Shown here piece after piece: positions 17,628-26,724 of a DNA stretch of 37,219 bases. The stretch is from CAZBUB01 sp964494985. GTDB taxonomy: Bacteria; Desulfobacterota; Desulfovibrionia; Desulfovibrionales; Desulfothermaceae. A model generated the notes under the pieces. It saw only the letters and a program-made list of their open reading frames with translations. It had not been told where the DNA came from and did not search any database. The stretch's first letter is position 1. Each line of letters starts with the position of its first letter. The stretch is taken from the NCBI GenBank assembly GCA_964494985.1, contig CAZBUB010000027.1, positions 1 through 37,219 on the forward strand. Direction: 5' to 3'. The translations under genes and the position numbers were made by a program.

Positions 17628-17894
17628 ATGCATAGCTATCATCTGTCTATTCTGGGACATGAAATTGCATTTAGGACTAATGCTGAAGAGGAGCGAATCA
17701 GAGAAGCTGAGAGGCTGATCGCTCAAAGATTTAAACGGCTGGACACCCATGGCTCCAGGGTGAACAACGAGAAGTTGCTTATTTTGGTGGCCTTGAGTCT
17801 AGCTGACGATTATCTGCAAACTGACCAAAAACTGCAGGACTTGCAACATAGAATCCAGCAGATTTTGGAAAAAATAGAGGCGGAAATAGAATAG
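17628..17894 (+). CDS. zapA: Cell division protein ZapA
   Basis: 88 residues with the ZapA layout: an N-terminal beta-hairpin (HLSILGHEIAFRTNAEEERIREAERLI), then LLILVALSLADDYLQ and a C-terminal coiled coil. ZapA bundles FtsZ filaments at the division site. The start is 3 nt after the preceding stop, and 6S RNA follows, the arrangement found in many proteobacteria. Confidence 0.9.
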   Translation: MHSYHLSILGHEIAFRTNAEEERIREAERLIAQRFKRLDTHGSRVNNEKLLILVALSLADDYLQTDQKLQDLQHRIQQILEKIEAEIE

Positions 17895-17914
17895 AGGCTT
17901 TATTTTGCTGCGCA

Positions 17915-18104
17915 TACAGCAATCCCCTGGGGGTTTGGTGATTGCCGGGACCATTTTTGAGCCAACACCTCAAAAACGGGAGCTGCTCCCTGTAACCTGT
18001 TGTGCATGCCCGGCAGGACCGGGAAGCCTGATGGTTACTAGCGGCACCCACCTGGTTTAACCAGGTTCAAGATGGCCCGCAACACGGACCCCTGGGGTTT
18101 CATA
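17915..18104 (+). ncRNA. ssrS: 6S RNA
   Basis: The stretch just after zapA can fold as a long interrupted hairpin closed by AATCCCC (about 17920) with GGGGTTT (about 18095). Family-like blocks include GGACC near the 5' side, a GGTTTAACCAGGTTCAAG stretch and CCCGCAACACGG before the closing strand, close to the E. coli 6S 3' half. 6S RNA binds sigma-70 RNA polymerase by mimicking an open promoter. Position downstream of zapA is classic. Ends are approximate. Confidence 0.85.
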
Positions 18105-18387
18105 ATCCAGCAGTTAATAAGTCCTATACGAAACATTTTTGCGATTCTTACCTCTATCCCTGGATGGCTGGCAGATAGCCGCATTCCTAGGGTCCAGTCT
18201 TGCAGCATTCCTGATTTGCTCCTCTGGCATTGGCTCCAGCCTGTTTCTTAAGTCCCTACATTTGAATAGTCGTTGCATCGGATCAACTTCACTTCGGAGT
18301 TAGCCGGTATTTTGACCACTGTGCCCACGGCAGTTACTTCTTAACAGATTCTTAATTCTGAGAACATAAAGCAAGGAGCGGGAAGGC
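18105..18387. other. Intergenic stretch between 6S RNA and rny, no gene seen
   Basis: About 280 bp without a convincing reading frame or strong terminator. A weak hairpin (AACTTC/GGAGTT near 18287-18303) and a TTGACC at about 18314 that might belong to an rny promoter are the only marks. GGAGCGGGA just before 18388 is the rny ribosome site. Confidence 0.4.
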
Positions 18388-19941
18388 ATGTTCTATTTGA
18401 TTGCTGGCTTGATTGGAGCTTTGCTCGGGGCAGGTGCAGGGTATTTACTGCATAGAACTCTGGCCCGGAAAAAGCTTATAGATGCCAACCATAAGGCGGA
18501 GCAAATACTAGAGGAGGCCCAGAAAGAGGCCCAGGCCCAGAAAAAGGAGCTTTTGCTACAGGGGCAGGATGAGGTTTACAAGCAAAAAAAAGAAAATGAA
18601 AAGGAACTCAAGGAAAGGGAAAACAATGTCAAACAGCAGGAAAATCGCATTCAGCAAAAAGAGGAGCGCTTAGAGAGCAAGCAGGAAAGGATAACCCAGA
18701 AGGAAAGTGAGCTTGTAGACTGGGAGAAAAAGCTGGCCAAGACTGAAAGGGAGATAGAAGAAAGAGTACAGCAGGCTGAGAGCCTCAAGCAGGAGCAGGA
18801 ATACAAGCTGCAAGAGATCTCGGGTTTGACCATGGAAGAGGCCAAAAAGCGCTTGTTAGAGGACGCAGAGAGTAAGACCAGACATGATGCAGCGCGCATG
18901 GTGAAGCAAATAGAGATGGAGGCCAAAGAAACTGCAGATCGAAAGGCCAGGGAAATACTAGCTACTGCGATTCAACGTTATGCAGGGGATTATGTCTCAG
19001 AGCAGTCTGTAACTGCAGTGGAGCTGCCCAGTGAAGAGATGAAAGGCAGGATAATAGGTAGAGAAGGCAGGAATATCAGATCCCTGGAAGCTGCTACAGG
19101 GGTGGACCTCATCATCGACGACACTCCGGAGACAGTGGTTCTGTCCGCATTTAGCCCTTTGCGCAGGGAAAAGGCCAAGCAGGTTCTGGAGCGCTTGATT
19201 AGTGACGGGAGGATTCATCCAGCCCGCATTGAGGACATTGTGCAAAAAGTGGACAAAGAAATGGAGGTCAAGCTAAGGGAAATGGGCGAGCAGGCCACCT
19301 TTGATGTAGGTGTGCACGGCATAAATCCAGAATTGGTGCGTTTGTTGGGCCATCTTTATTACAGGACCAGTTTTTCCCAGAATGTCTTGAACCATTCCTT
19401 GGAAGTGGCTTTTTTATGCGGGGTTATGGCTGCTGAGCTGCAGCTGGATGTGAAAAAGGCCAAGAGAGCAGGACTTCTCCATGATATTGGCAAGGCGGTT
19501 GACCATGAGGTGGAAGGGCCACACGCTTTGATTGGAGCGGATTTGGCTAAGAAATACAATGAATCCAAAGACATCGTGCATGCGATAGCAGCGCATCATG
19601 AGGATGTACAGTCCAAGTCCGTCCTGGCGGTCTTGGTCCAGGCTGCAGACAGTCTCTCCGGAGCCAGACCCGGCGCCAGAAAGGAGCTTTTGGAGAATTA
19701 CGTCAAGAGACTGGAAGAGCTGGAAAATGTGGCCACAAATTTTGGAGGTGTCACGAAAGCTTATGCCATCCAAGCTGGCAGGGAGCTCAGGGTCATGGTG
19801 GATTGCGAACGTACAAATGAAGACCAGACCTATCTTCTCTGCAAGGATATAGCTCATGCTGTGGAACAGGAGTTGACCTATCCGGGACAGATTAAGGTGA
19901 CCTGTATCCGGGAAAAAAGGGCCATCCAATACGCCAAGTAA
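18388..19941 (+). CDS. rny: Ribonuclease Y
   Basis: 517 residues with the full RNase Y layout: one N-terminal membrane helix (about 2-22, glycine-rich), a long charged coiled coil (about 25-190), a KH domain (GRIIGREGRNIRSLEAATGVDLIIDD, about 218-245) and an HD domain (HSLEVAFLCG, then LLHDIGKAVDHEVEG, about 345-375). It is a membrane-anchored endoribonuclease that starts mRNA decay; the HD pair binds the catalytic metals. All key residues are present. Confidence 0.96.
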   Translation: MFYLIAGLIGALLGAGAGYLLHRTLARKKLIDANHKAEQILEEAQKEAQAQKKELLLQGQDEVYKQKKENEKELKERENNVKQQENRIQQKEERLESKQERITQKESELVDWEKKLAKTEREIEERVQQAESLKQEQEYKLQEISGLTMEEAKKRLLEDAESKTRHDAARMVKQIEMEAKETADRKAREILATAIQRYAGDYVSEQSVTAVELPSEEMKGRIIGREGRNIRSLEAATGVDLIIDDTPETVVLSAFSPLRREKAKQVLERLISDGRIHPARIEDIVQKVDKEMEVKLREMGEQATFDVGVHGINPELVRLLGHLYYRTSFSQNVLNHSLEVAFLCGVMAAELQLDVKKAKRAGLLHDIGKAVDHEVEGPHALIGADLAKKYNESKDIVHAIAAHHEDVQSKSVLAVLVQAADSLSGARPGARKELLENYVKRLEELENVATNFGGVTKAYAIQAGRELRVMVDCERTNEDQTYLLCKDIAHAVEQELTYPGQIKVTCIREKRAIQYAK

Positions 19942-19968
19942 CAGCCAAGCCAAGATGTGGAGTAAGAG

Positions 19969-21171
19969 ATGCAGCTGGATCTAGAGTACTGCTGGCAGCT
20001 TATCCAAAGGGGAAGCGAAGAGATCGTGGAGAAGGAGGAGTTGATGCAAAAGCTCCGCCTGGATCGCCAACTTAGGATTAAAGCGGGGTTTGATCCCACA
20101 GCCCCGGATCTGCATTTGGGACATACCGTCCTGGTTCAGAAGATGAAGCATTTTCAGGAGCTGGGGCACAAGGTACTTTTTTTGATCGGGGATTTTACCG
20201 GCATGATAGGAGATCCCAGCGGAAAATCCGAGACCCGGAAAGCCTTGACCCGGGAAGAGGTCCTGCGTAATGCAGAGACCTACAAAAGACAGATTTTTAA
20301 GATCTTGGATCCGGAAAAGACAGAGATTGTCTTTAATTCGCACTGGATGGACAAGTTCAGGGCCTCGGATTTTGTGCAGCTTTGCTCCAGATACACAGTG
20401 GCCAGGATGCTGGAACGGGACGATTTCCATAAAAGATACCAGGAAAATAGGCCTATTTCCATCCACGAATTCCTCTACCCATTGATCCAGGGGTATGACT
20501 CCCTGGCCCTAGAGTCTGATGTGGAGCTGGGTGGAACGGACCAGAAATTCAATTTGCTCATGGGTCGTACCCTGCAAAGGCAGGCAGGCATGGAGCAGCA
20601 GGTGATTGTGACCATGCCCATCCTGGAAGGCTTGGATGGGGTGCAGAAAATGAGCAAGTCCCTGAACAACTATGTGGGTATCGAAGAACCTGCCCCAGAG
20701 ATGTTCGGCAAGCTGATGTCATTGTCTGACAAGCTGATGTGGAGATACTATGAACTGCTCTCGGATAAGGATATAAATGATGTCCAAGCCATGCAGCGCA
20801 AGGTGGAGGCAGGAGAACTGCATCCCAAAAAGGCCAAGGAAGAGCTGGCTCTGGAGCTGACTGCCAGGTTCCATGGCCTGGAGGCAGCCAGGTCTGCCCA
20901 AGAGGAATTCACGAAAGTCTTCTCCGCCCAGGAATTGCCAAAGGACATCCCAATCCAAGAAGTAAGCTACCAGGAGTCTCTGCCTGTGGTCCAGATCCTG
21001 GTTCAGGCTGGTTTATGTGCTTCCAAGAGTGAGGCCAAGAGACTTTGCCTGCAGGGAGCTGTCTCCACCCAGGGGCAGAAGATATTTGATCCTGGAGAAG
21101 TGTTCCCGCCAGGTCAGCACGATCTCAAAGTGGGCAAAAGACGTTTTTTGAGGCTCAAGGTTCAGGCCTGA
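19969..21171 (+). CDS. tyrS: Tyrosyl-tRNA synthetase
   Basis: 400 residues. The class I signatures are HLGH in GFDPTAPDLHLGH (near residues 41-49) and KMSKS near residue 227. The tyrosine-site segment YPLIQGYDS and the C-terminal S4-like RNA-binding domain (SKSEAKRLCLQGAVS) identify it as the TyrZ/TyrS-type bacterial enzyme. It charges tRNA-Tyr in the cytoplasm. Its TGA stop shares one base with the ATG of the following prenyltransferase gene. Confidence 0.96.
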   Translation: MQLDLEYCWQLIQRGSEEIVEKEELMQKLRLDRQLRIKAGFDPTAPDLHLGHTVLVQKMKHFQELGHKVLFLIGDFTGMIGDPSGKSETRKALTREEVLRNAETYKRQIFKILDPEKTEIVFNSHWMDKFRASDFVQLCSRYTVARMLERDDFHKRYQENRPISIHEFLYPLIQGYDSLALESDVELGGTDQKFNLLMGRTLQRQAGMEQQVIVTMPILEGLDGVQKMSKSLNNYVGIEEPAPEMFGKLMSLSDKLMWRYYELLSDKDINDVQAMQRKVEAGELHPKKAKEELALELTARFHGLEAARSAQEEFTKVFSAQELPKDIPIQEVSYQESLPVVQILVQAGLCASKSEAKRLCLQGAVSTQGQKIFDPGEVFPPGQHDLKVGKRRFLRLKVQA

Positions 21172-22058
21172 TGTCGCAGACCCAATATGTTGGCCGCGGA
21201 CTGTATGCTTTGTACATCTTTGCCCGGATGGTTAAGATTGAGCACTCAGTCTTTGCCCTGCCATTTGCCTTTATTGGTTTTTTTCTTGCCAGCTCAGGCC
21301 AGTTGTTTTGGCAGAAGCTGGTCTTGCTGATCCTGGCCATGATTGCTGTGCGCACATGGGCTATGGCCATGAATCGGATTCTGGATAGGGATCTGGATGC
21401 TCAAAATCCTAGAACCATGGACAGGCCCCTGGTTACTGGAGAGATTTCTCTAGGGCAGGCCTGGCTGCTGTCCCTTGCCACTGCTCTGGTTTTTGTTCTG
21501 GCTTGCCTAGGTTTGAATAAGCTCTGCTTTGTCCTTTCCTGGTTGGTACTGCCCTGGTCAGCCTTGTATAGTATAGCGAAACGATTTACCTGGCTTTCCC
21601 ATTTTTGGCTGGGCTCCGTCCTGGGGCTGGCCCCTGTGGCTGGTTGGCTGGCTTATGAACCAGAGTTCACACTGCCGGCAGTCCTTTTCGGCTTGGGAGT
21701 ACTGTTCTGGGTGGCTGGTTTTGATATCCTTTATTCCTGCCAGGATGCAGAGATAGACCAAATGCTGGAGCTGAAGTCTTTGCCTGTTCGCTTAGGAGTG
21801 CCCCAGGCGCTTTTGCTGTCCACCTTTTGTCACCTAAATACAGCACTTTTCTTTTTGCTTGCTGGATGGGCCTCAGGGCTGGGATGGATCTATTATGCCG
21901 TCTGGCTCATGAGCAGTGCGATTTTGCTCTGGGAACACAGGCTCGTTAGCCCAAGAGATCTTTCTAGATTGAATACAGCATTTTTTAGCCTGAATGCCGT
22001 GGTAGGAGTGCTGCTCTTTTTGGGTGTTTTTGTGGATTTGCGGCTAACTATTGTGTGA
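21171..22058 (+). CDS. UbiA-family prenyltransferase (possibly MqnP of menaquinone synthesis)
   Basis: 295 residues, about eight to nine membrane helices. The first aspartate-rich motif is NRILDRDLDAQNPRTMDRPL (N-x3-D-x3-D, residues about 66-85) and the second is YSCQDAEIDQMLELKSLPVRLG (about 185-206), which bind Mg2+ and the prenyl diphosphate. The enzyme attaches a polyprenyl tail to an aromatic ring in the membrane. In anaerobes that lack ubiquinone, the UbiA homologue of this type is often the futalosine-pathway MqnP, so menaquinone is the likely product. It is translationally coupled to tyrS. Confidence 0.88.
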   Translation: MSQTQYVGRGLYALYIFARMVKIEHSVFALPFAFIGFFLASSGQLFWQKLVLLILAMIAVRTWAMAMNRILDRDLDAQNPRTMDRPLVTGEISLGQAWLLSLATALVFVLACLGLNKLCFVLSWLVLPWSALYSIAKRFTWLSHFWLGSVLGLAPVAGWLAYEPEFTLPAVLFGLGVLFWVAGFDILYSCQDAEIDQMLELKSLPVRLGVPQALLLSTFCHLNTALFFLLAGWASGLGWIYYAVWLMSSAILLWEHRLVSPRDLSRLNTAFFSLNAVVGVLLFLGVFVDLRLTIV

Positions 22059-22082
22059 TATTAAACAGGAGCTGTTAGGAAC

Positions 22083-23090
22083 TTAGATTGATTCAATATC
22101 GTGGAGCAATGTGATCAACCGACGTAAGACATCAACATCAAAGGATCCTTGCATATTTTGCTTCATTGTCTTCAGAGCCTGGAAAGGGCTTTCTGCAGGA
22201 GCATAAGGCCTGTCAGAGGTGATGGCATCATAAACATCACAGCAATTAAGTATTCTGGCAGGTAAGGGGATATTTTCCGCTTCCATTCCGCTGGGATACC
22301 CTGTACCATCGAGCTTTTCGTGGTGGAAAAGGATGCATTTCAAACTCAAGTCAGATAAAGAGATGTTGGAGCACAGCCTGGCACCATAGATAGGATGCTT
22401 TTGCATCATTTCCCATTCCTGAGCATTGAGCTTGCCTGGTTTGTTCAGCACACTCTGGGGGATCAGACTTTTGCCCAGATCATGCAGCATGGCCCCTATA
22501 CCTGTATCCTGTCTGTCCTTTTCAGCAAATCCTTCATAGGTGTTCATGATAGCCATGCTGTAAGTGAAGACATGTACGCAATGGGAAAAAGTTTTGTAGT
22601 CATGGGAAATAAGCTTACTGATGTTTTTAATGGCCTCTTCCAAAGTCAAGAACTTGGAGCTGGAGGAAACAATGTGTACTATCTGGTCTAGCTCCTCTTG
22701 AGTGATGCCTCCAGGCAATTTTTTTTGAAAGATTTTCTTGACCATTTCAGTGGTGGTCTGCAGAAAGGCCTTAGAGCGCTCCTGAACAGGAATATTTTGA
22801 TCTTCAAGGATTTTGGATAGGTGTAAATGTACATACCTTTGATAATGCTCCATTTGAGAGGCAGGTACAAAGACCCTATCTATGCCTGTTTCATAGAGCT
22901 TCTTGCGTAGTTGTTGGGTATAGCGCTCTTTCTCCCGGGTATAAAGGACCATTTTATCATTTTGTTTGAGGTAGACCCGGAAATCAAAGCAGGTTTCCGG
23001 AAAGAGGATAAGGGGAGAAACAGGAAAATATCCTTGAGCCTGCATGGGGCTTTCACAATTGTTATAAGTGGTTGCCTGATTTGCCTTCAT
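22083..23090 (-). CDS. HD-GYP domain protein (putative cyclic-di-GMP phosphodiesterase)
   Basis: 335 residues. The N-terminal 130 residues are an uncharacterised input domain. The HD-GYP domain follows, with H170, HDLGK at 203-207 and HHEKLDGTGYP at 256-266, so the metal ligands and the GYP motif are intact. Such proteins usually hydrolyse cyclic di-GMP. No receiver or membrane helix is visible, so the input signal is unknown. It converges on the ubiA-like gene with 24 bp between stops and is divergent from the QueG-like gene. The ribosome site before the ATG is weak. Confidence 0.88.
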   Translation of the reverse strand: MKANQATTYNNCESPMQAQGYFPVSPLILFPETCFDFRVYLKQNDKMVLYTREKERYTQQLRKKLYETGIDRVFVPASQMEHYQRYVHLHLSKILEDQNIPVQERSKAFLQTTTEMVKKIFQKKLPGGITQEELDQIVHIVSSSSKFLTLEEAIKNISKLISHDYKTFSHCVHVFTYSMAIMNTYEGFAEKDRQDTGIGAMLHDLGKSLIPQSVLNKPGKLNAQEWEMMQKHPIYGARLCSNISLSDLSLKCILFHHEKLDGTGYPSGMEAENIPLPARILNCCDVYDAITSDRPYAPAESPFQALKTMKQNMQGSFDVDVLRRLITLLHDIESI

Positions 23091-23197
23091 ATGGTTTCTG
23101 GACTTTTGGGTTGGTCATTATTTAATGCAGTAAGTTAAAATGAATGCTTCTTTTTTACTTGTCAAGGGCCAAAGTCTGGGAAGGGAAGGTGGGTGGG

Positions 23198-23965
23198 ATG
23201 CTTACACAGAAGACTGTTCCTGGCTGGTTGCAAAACTGTCTGCAAGATAAAAAGATTGAGCTCTGGGGATGTGCAGATTTACACGGATTTGATCTACCTG
23301 GCATTGCCCAAGATCAGGGCCTGTACTATGCTTTGAGTTGGGCAGTGCCTGTGTCAGCAGATATCATGGCCCAGGTGGGCCTAAGTGGTCCGAATCAGGC
23401 CTATGCCAGGGAGTATGCCAAAGTCAATTCTTGCATAATAGAGCAAGCCCAGGCCTTGGAAGGGCTACTTGTTTCACAGGGGTATAAAGCCTGGGCTCTG
23501 CCGGTTTCCAAAAGAACTGATCAAATGGGCATTAAGGCAGATTTTCCTCATAAAACAGCAGCTACCAGGGCGGGTTTGGGCTGGGTGGGCCGCAACTGTC
23601 AGTTGGTGACACGAAGATATGGGCCTTGGGTGCGTTTGGGAACAGTGTTTACCGACTTATGTCTGGCATGCGGTCCAGCTGTAGAGAGACATTTTTGCGG
23701 CAAGTGCATGCGCTGCGTTGAGGCCTGTCCAGCCAGGGCCTTAAGCGGACAAGCCTGGCATCCAGGCCTGCCCCGGGAGGGGATATTGGATCCTGGACTT
23801 TGCGACTGGTGGAAGAAAGAGCATTATTTTCAGTTTAGTCAGGGACACAATTGCGCCATCTGCTCCGGAGTCTGCCCTTATGGGCTTAAAATTCTTCGTA
23901 ACTGTACACCAGGTCCAGGGGTTCGGCCCACAGGGCGCAAAAAACTCGCTCCCAAGAATGCGTAA
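23198..23965 (+). CDS. QueG-like 4Fe-4S protein with element-encoded C-terminus
   Basis: The ATG at 23198 follows GGTGGG; the longer frame from 23144 adds 18 unlikely residues. The 255-residue product has the epoxyqueuosine reductase-like segment DFPHKTAATRAGLGWVGRN and TDLCLACGP. It then has a ferredoxin-type double cluster: C-x2-C-x2-C-x3-CP in CGKCMRCVEACPARAL and C-x2-C-x3-CP in CAICSGVCP. Proteins of this group in anaerobes are often not true QueG, and the reaction is unknown. The last 22 codons lie in or at the edge of mobile element copy B. Joining the two copies of its target duplication restores a natural ending KILQGFRAS and stop at 24184-24186. The iron-sulfur core is untouched, so the protein may still work. 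Confidence 0.82.
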   Translation: MLTQKTVPGWLQNCLQDKKIELWGCADLHGFDLPGIAQDQGLYYALSWAVPVSADIMAQVGLSGPNQAYAREYAKVNSCIIEQAQALEGLLVSQGYKAWALPVSKRTDQMGIKADFPHKTAATRAGLGWVGRNCQLVTRRYGPWVRLGTVFTDLCLACGPAVERHFCGKCMRCVEACPARALSGQAWHPGLPREGILDPGLCDWWKKEHYFQFSQGHNCAICSGVCPYGLKILRNCTPGPGVRPTGRKKLAPKNA

Positions 23966-24158
23966 AGCAAAAGTCTGATTTTGGACCTCTTGAACTTCCA
24001 GATGACTATGGTGGACTTTGAGGTTGAAATAGCTTGCACAGTTTTGCTGAACGCATTCTAAGTCGCTCAAACATTTTGAGCCCTGTGGGCCGAACCCCTG
24101 GACCTTGGCTTCTTTTTCGGTAAAGCTTATTCGGGCACAGGAGATGGTGAATAAATAC
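23898..24158 (+). mobile_element. MITE-like element, copy B (261 bp) with 8-bp target duplication
   Basis: Same family as the element at 8513-8771, in opposite orientation and about 89% identical by hand count. The ends are GTAACTGTACACC on the left and, read inward from the right, GTATTTATTCACC. A perfect 8-bp direct repeat AATTCTTC lies at 23890-23897 and 24159-24166. Internal inverted repeats begin AGGTCCAGGGG and CCCTGGACC. A right-hand arm of about 45 bp (GGACC to GGTGAATA) is absent on the left, so the element is asymmetric. It is inserted within the last codons of the QueG-like gene and supplies a new in-frame stop at 23963-23965. Confidence 0.9.
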
Positions 24159-24166
24159 AATTCTTC

Positions 24167-24412
24167 AAGGTTTTCGTGCTTCCTAAGTTGAGAATTTTTA
24201 TCAAGGCTCCAACTTGTGGCTAATGAGACGTTGGAAACATGTCGAAAGGGAAATTAAGTCCAGAAAGTCAATTCTCAGATCATCACAGCCCCTTGGGCTC
24301 TACGCGTCTGCAGGCCCCCTGAACGCCTATTGGGAACATTTCCATGTTTCGTTATATCGTGATCTAGGCATGAGGATTATTCGGAAAAAGCGAGCTAGCC
24401 AGGAACGAGAGT
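24167..24412. other. Intergenic stretch before the FapA-like gene
   Basis: It contains the displaced tail of the QueG-like gene (24167-24186, ending in TAA) and about 225 bp with no convincing gene. A frame from 24214 runs into the next gene in another frame and looks like chance. Confidence 0.4.
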
Positions 24413-26662
24413 ATGTCTGCAAAACAACGTGGGCAGGAGATCAGCGGGTATATAACATTGCAAGGGGACCCTACATATCCGGTGTTTGCAGGGCAGGCCT
24501 TTGCTCTCTTGGAGCCAGTGCCGGGGGAAGGCTCCCCTGAATTCGACAATAAAGAGAAAAAACAGCAAGGTGAAAAGGAAAGATTTGTGCAGGTATCCTC
24601 TTCCAGCTGTGTATATCAGGCTCAAAGCGGTGAACTGCTGGCTAGGGGGTATGGTCTGGTGCAGGTTAAAGACCATAGGATGCAAGTTGTCCCTTTGATG
24701 CGGGTCAGCAAGGACAGACTGCATCTTTTGGCTACTATTTATTCCTGGGATTTTTTTGCTCAAGAAATCACTTTGCAGCGCATAGAGCAGGCTGTGCAAG
24801 ATTTGGGTTTGGAAGTGGAGCTGGAAGAAGAAAAGATAATGCAAGCTCTGGAAGCGGCTCGTAAAAGCGACTCCCCCCAGAAGGGAATAGTTGTTGCCAA
24901 GGGTGGCTGCAGGCCTCAGGAAGCAAGGGATGCCCAGCTCGAACTGGCAGGGGATTCCTCCTTGCCTGTATTTCCGGGGTACGCCCTGGGCCGGATACTT
25001 CAGGCCCAGGAGTGTATCTGGGGCAAAAGCATAGACGGCACTCCCCTGGAGCCGGAAAAGAAAGATCCACCACTTAGGATAGAGCCTTGGCAGAGGTGTG
25101 GTTGGACGCTAGGTCAGGATTCGGAAACCATTTATGCCACCAGGTACGGGCTGTTGACAGAGGCTCAAGGACAGCCTTTTGTTTCTTCTTTGATCACAAT
25201 CTCTAAGGACAGGCTCTATGTTTGGGCCACATTGTTTGCCAAAGATTTTTATCACAAGAAAGTATCAGTGCGAGGCATGATGGATTTGTTTCAGGCTGCT
25301 GGAATGAAAGCGGAGCTGGATGAACGAGCCATAGCTGCTGCCCTCAAACAATCTAAAAAAGACAAGGCTGCGCAAGAGAAGGTGCTAGTAGCCAGCGGCA
25401 GGCCCCCAGAGCAGGGCCATGATGGCAGGGTGATTTTTGCCTGGGAGGAAGAGGAAAAGCAAGATGTTCAAAATGGCAGGCTGGATCCTAGGCAGCGCAG
25501 TTTATACAAATCTGTAAAACAGGATCAGCTTATTTGTTGGCTGGAGCCACCAGGGGCAGGCAAGCCCGGGATCGATGTTTTTGGCAAAGAGGTGGCCTCC
25601 AAGCCTGGATATCAGGCACAGGTCATTGTAGGCCAAAATGTTGCAGCCTATAAAAACGACAAGCCTTTGGCAGTACAGAGCCAAGAACCTTTGAAGTCAG
25701 GTCAAGGTCAGGAAAAAAATACAGATGAATCCCCAAGGAATTTGCAGGGGCAGGTGGTAACAGAGCCAGGAGTTGAATTCAGAGCCCTGTTGCCCGGAGT
25801 AGTGGGTTGGAATGGAAAAACCATTTCTGTGTTGGAAGCAATTCAGATCAAGGGGGATGTGGATTACTCCACAGGGAATATAGAGTTCAAAAAGGGTTCT
25901 GTGCATGTGCAGGGCAGCATAAAGTCAGGATTTAGCCTGAAAACTCCAGGAAATGTCTATGTTAAGCAAAGTGTTGAAGGGGCGGTGCTACAGGCAGGCG
26001 GCGATTGTGTGGTCAATATAGGCCTTTCCATGCAAGAAAAAGGGAGCGTTACTGTAGGGGGCTCTTTACAGGCTCATTTTATGGAGAATGCTACAGTCAA
26101 GGCCAAGGGGGATATATTCATAACCCACGATATTATAAACTCCTTGATCCAGACCTTGGGTCAGGTTCAAGCTACAAAGGGCAGGGGCAAGATCCAGGGG
26201 GGGCTTATTAGAGCCGCCACTGGAGTCCAGTGCAATGTCTTAGGCTCGGAGCGTGGAGTATCCACCAGGATAGTGCTCAGCTTTGTAGCAGAAGGTGATC
26301 CAGCTTTAATCCAAAGAAGGGATCAGCTCAAGAGAAAGTTACAGAAGATACAGGAGGTGCTGGGAGAAGACAATTATCAAACTTTGCTGGAAAAAACTCC
26401 AAAGGAGAAACATCCTCAGCTGGTAGAGATGCTCAAAAACAAAAGCAAAATTCTGGCTGAGCTCAAGGAGCTTAAGCCTAAAATCAAGGAGTCGAAGCAG
26501 GAGTTGACTCAAAGGACCATGGAGTCCAAGATTGTGGTCAAAGATAAGGTATACCCAGGAGTAGAGATTACCATTGCCCAGGAAAGCCTTGAGGTAAAAG
26601 AAACCCTACACAGCCCTACCTTTTATCTGGATCAAGAGAGCATGGCTATCAAGATTGCCTGA
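24413..26662 (+). CDS. FapA/DUF342 family protein with duplicated N-terminal module
   Basis: 749 residues. Residues about 18-175 and 179-340 are two diverged copies of one module. Shared marks are GD-x(2,3)-PVF-x-G near the start, a YGL segment, SKDRL followed by AT and DF, and a basic helix ending in a KG/KVLVA.G element. From about 382 comes the DUF342 core: GIDVFGKEV, the VGQNV segment, then a right-handed beta helix (about 459-625, repeating G-x-V/I-x-G units such as KGSVHVQGSIKSG). The C-terminal 70 residues form a coiled coil. DUF342/FapA proteins bind phospholipid and regulate two-component systems in pseudomonads or are linked to flagella and surface polymers. The function here is open. 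The start has AGGAACGAGA upstream. Confidence 0.85.
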   Translation: MSAKQRGQEISGYITLQGDPTYPVFAGQAFALLEPVPGEGSPEFDNKEKKQQGEKERFVQVSSSSCVYQAQSGELLARGYGLVQVKDHRMQVVPLMRVSKDRLHLLATIYSWDFFAQEITLQRIEQAVQDLGLEVELEEEKIMQALEAARKSDSPQKGIVVAKGGCRPQEARDAQLELAGDSSLPVFPGYALGRILQAQECIWGKSIDGTPLEPEKKDPPLRIEPWQRCGWTLGQDSETIYATRYGLLTEAQGQPFVSSLITISKDRLYVWATLFAKDFYHKKVSVRGMMDLFQAAGMKAELDERAIAAALKQSKKDKAAQEKVLVASGRPPEQGHDGRVIFAWEEEEKQDVQNGRLDPRQRSLYKSVKQDQLICWLEPPGAGKPGIDVFGKEVASKPGYQAQVIVGQNVAAYKNDKPLAVQSQEPLKSGQGQEKNTDESPRNLQGQVVTEPGVEFRALLPGVVGWNGKTISVLEAIQIKGDVDYSTGNIEFKKGSVHVQGSIKSGFSLKTPGNVYVKQSVEGAVLQAGGDCVVNIGLSMQEKGSVTVGGSLQAHFMENATVKAKGDIFITHDIINSLIQTLGQVQATKGRGKIQGGLIRAATGVQCNVLGSERGVSTRIVLSFVAEGDPALIQRRDQLKRKLQKIQEVLGEDNYQTLLEKTPKEKHPQLVEMLKNKSKILAELKELKPKIKESKQELTQRTMESKIVVKDKVYPGVEITIAQESLEVKETLHSPTFYLDQESMAIKIA

Positions 26663-26724
26663 TTTTGGTCTCTGTCTGGCGGCAAGGCCCTTGCTTCTGA
26701 AACACACAGTTAACAAGGAGGAGA

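Noticed and set aside
18105..18387. A second small RNA between 6S RNA and rny
   Set aside because: No strong promoter, terminator or stable fold is visible; the length alone is not evidence.
24214..24540. A 108-codon frame before the FapA-like gene
   Set aside because: It has no ribosome site, no family pattern, and its second half overlaps the well-supported FapA-like gene in a different frame.
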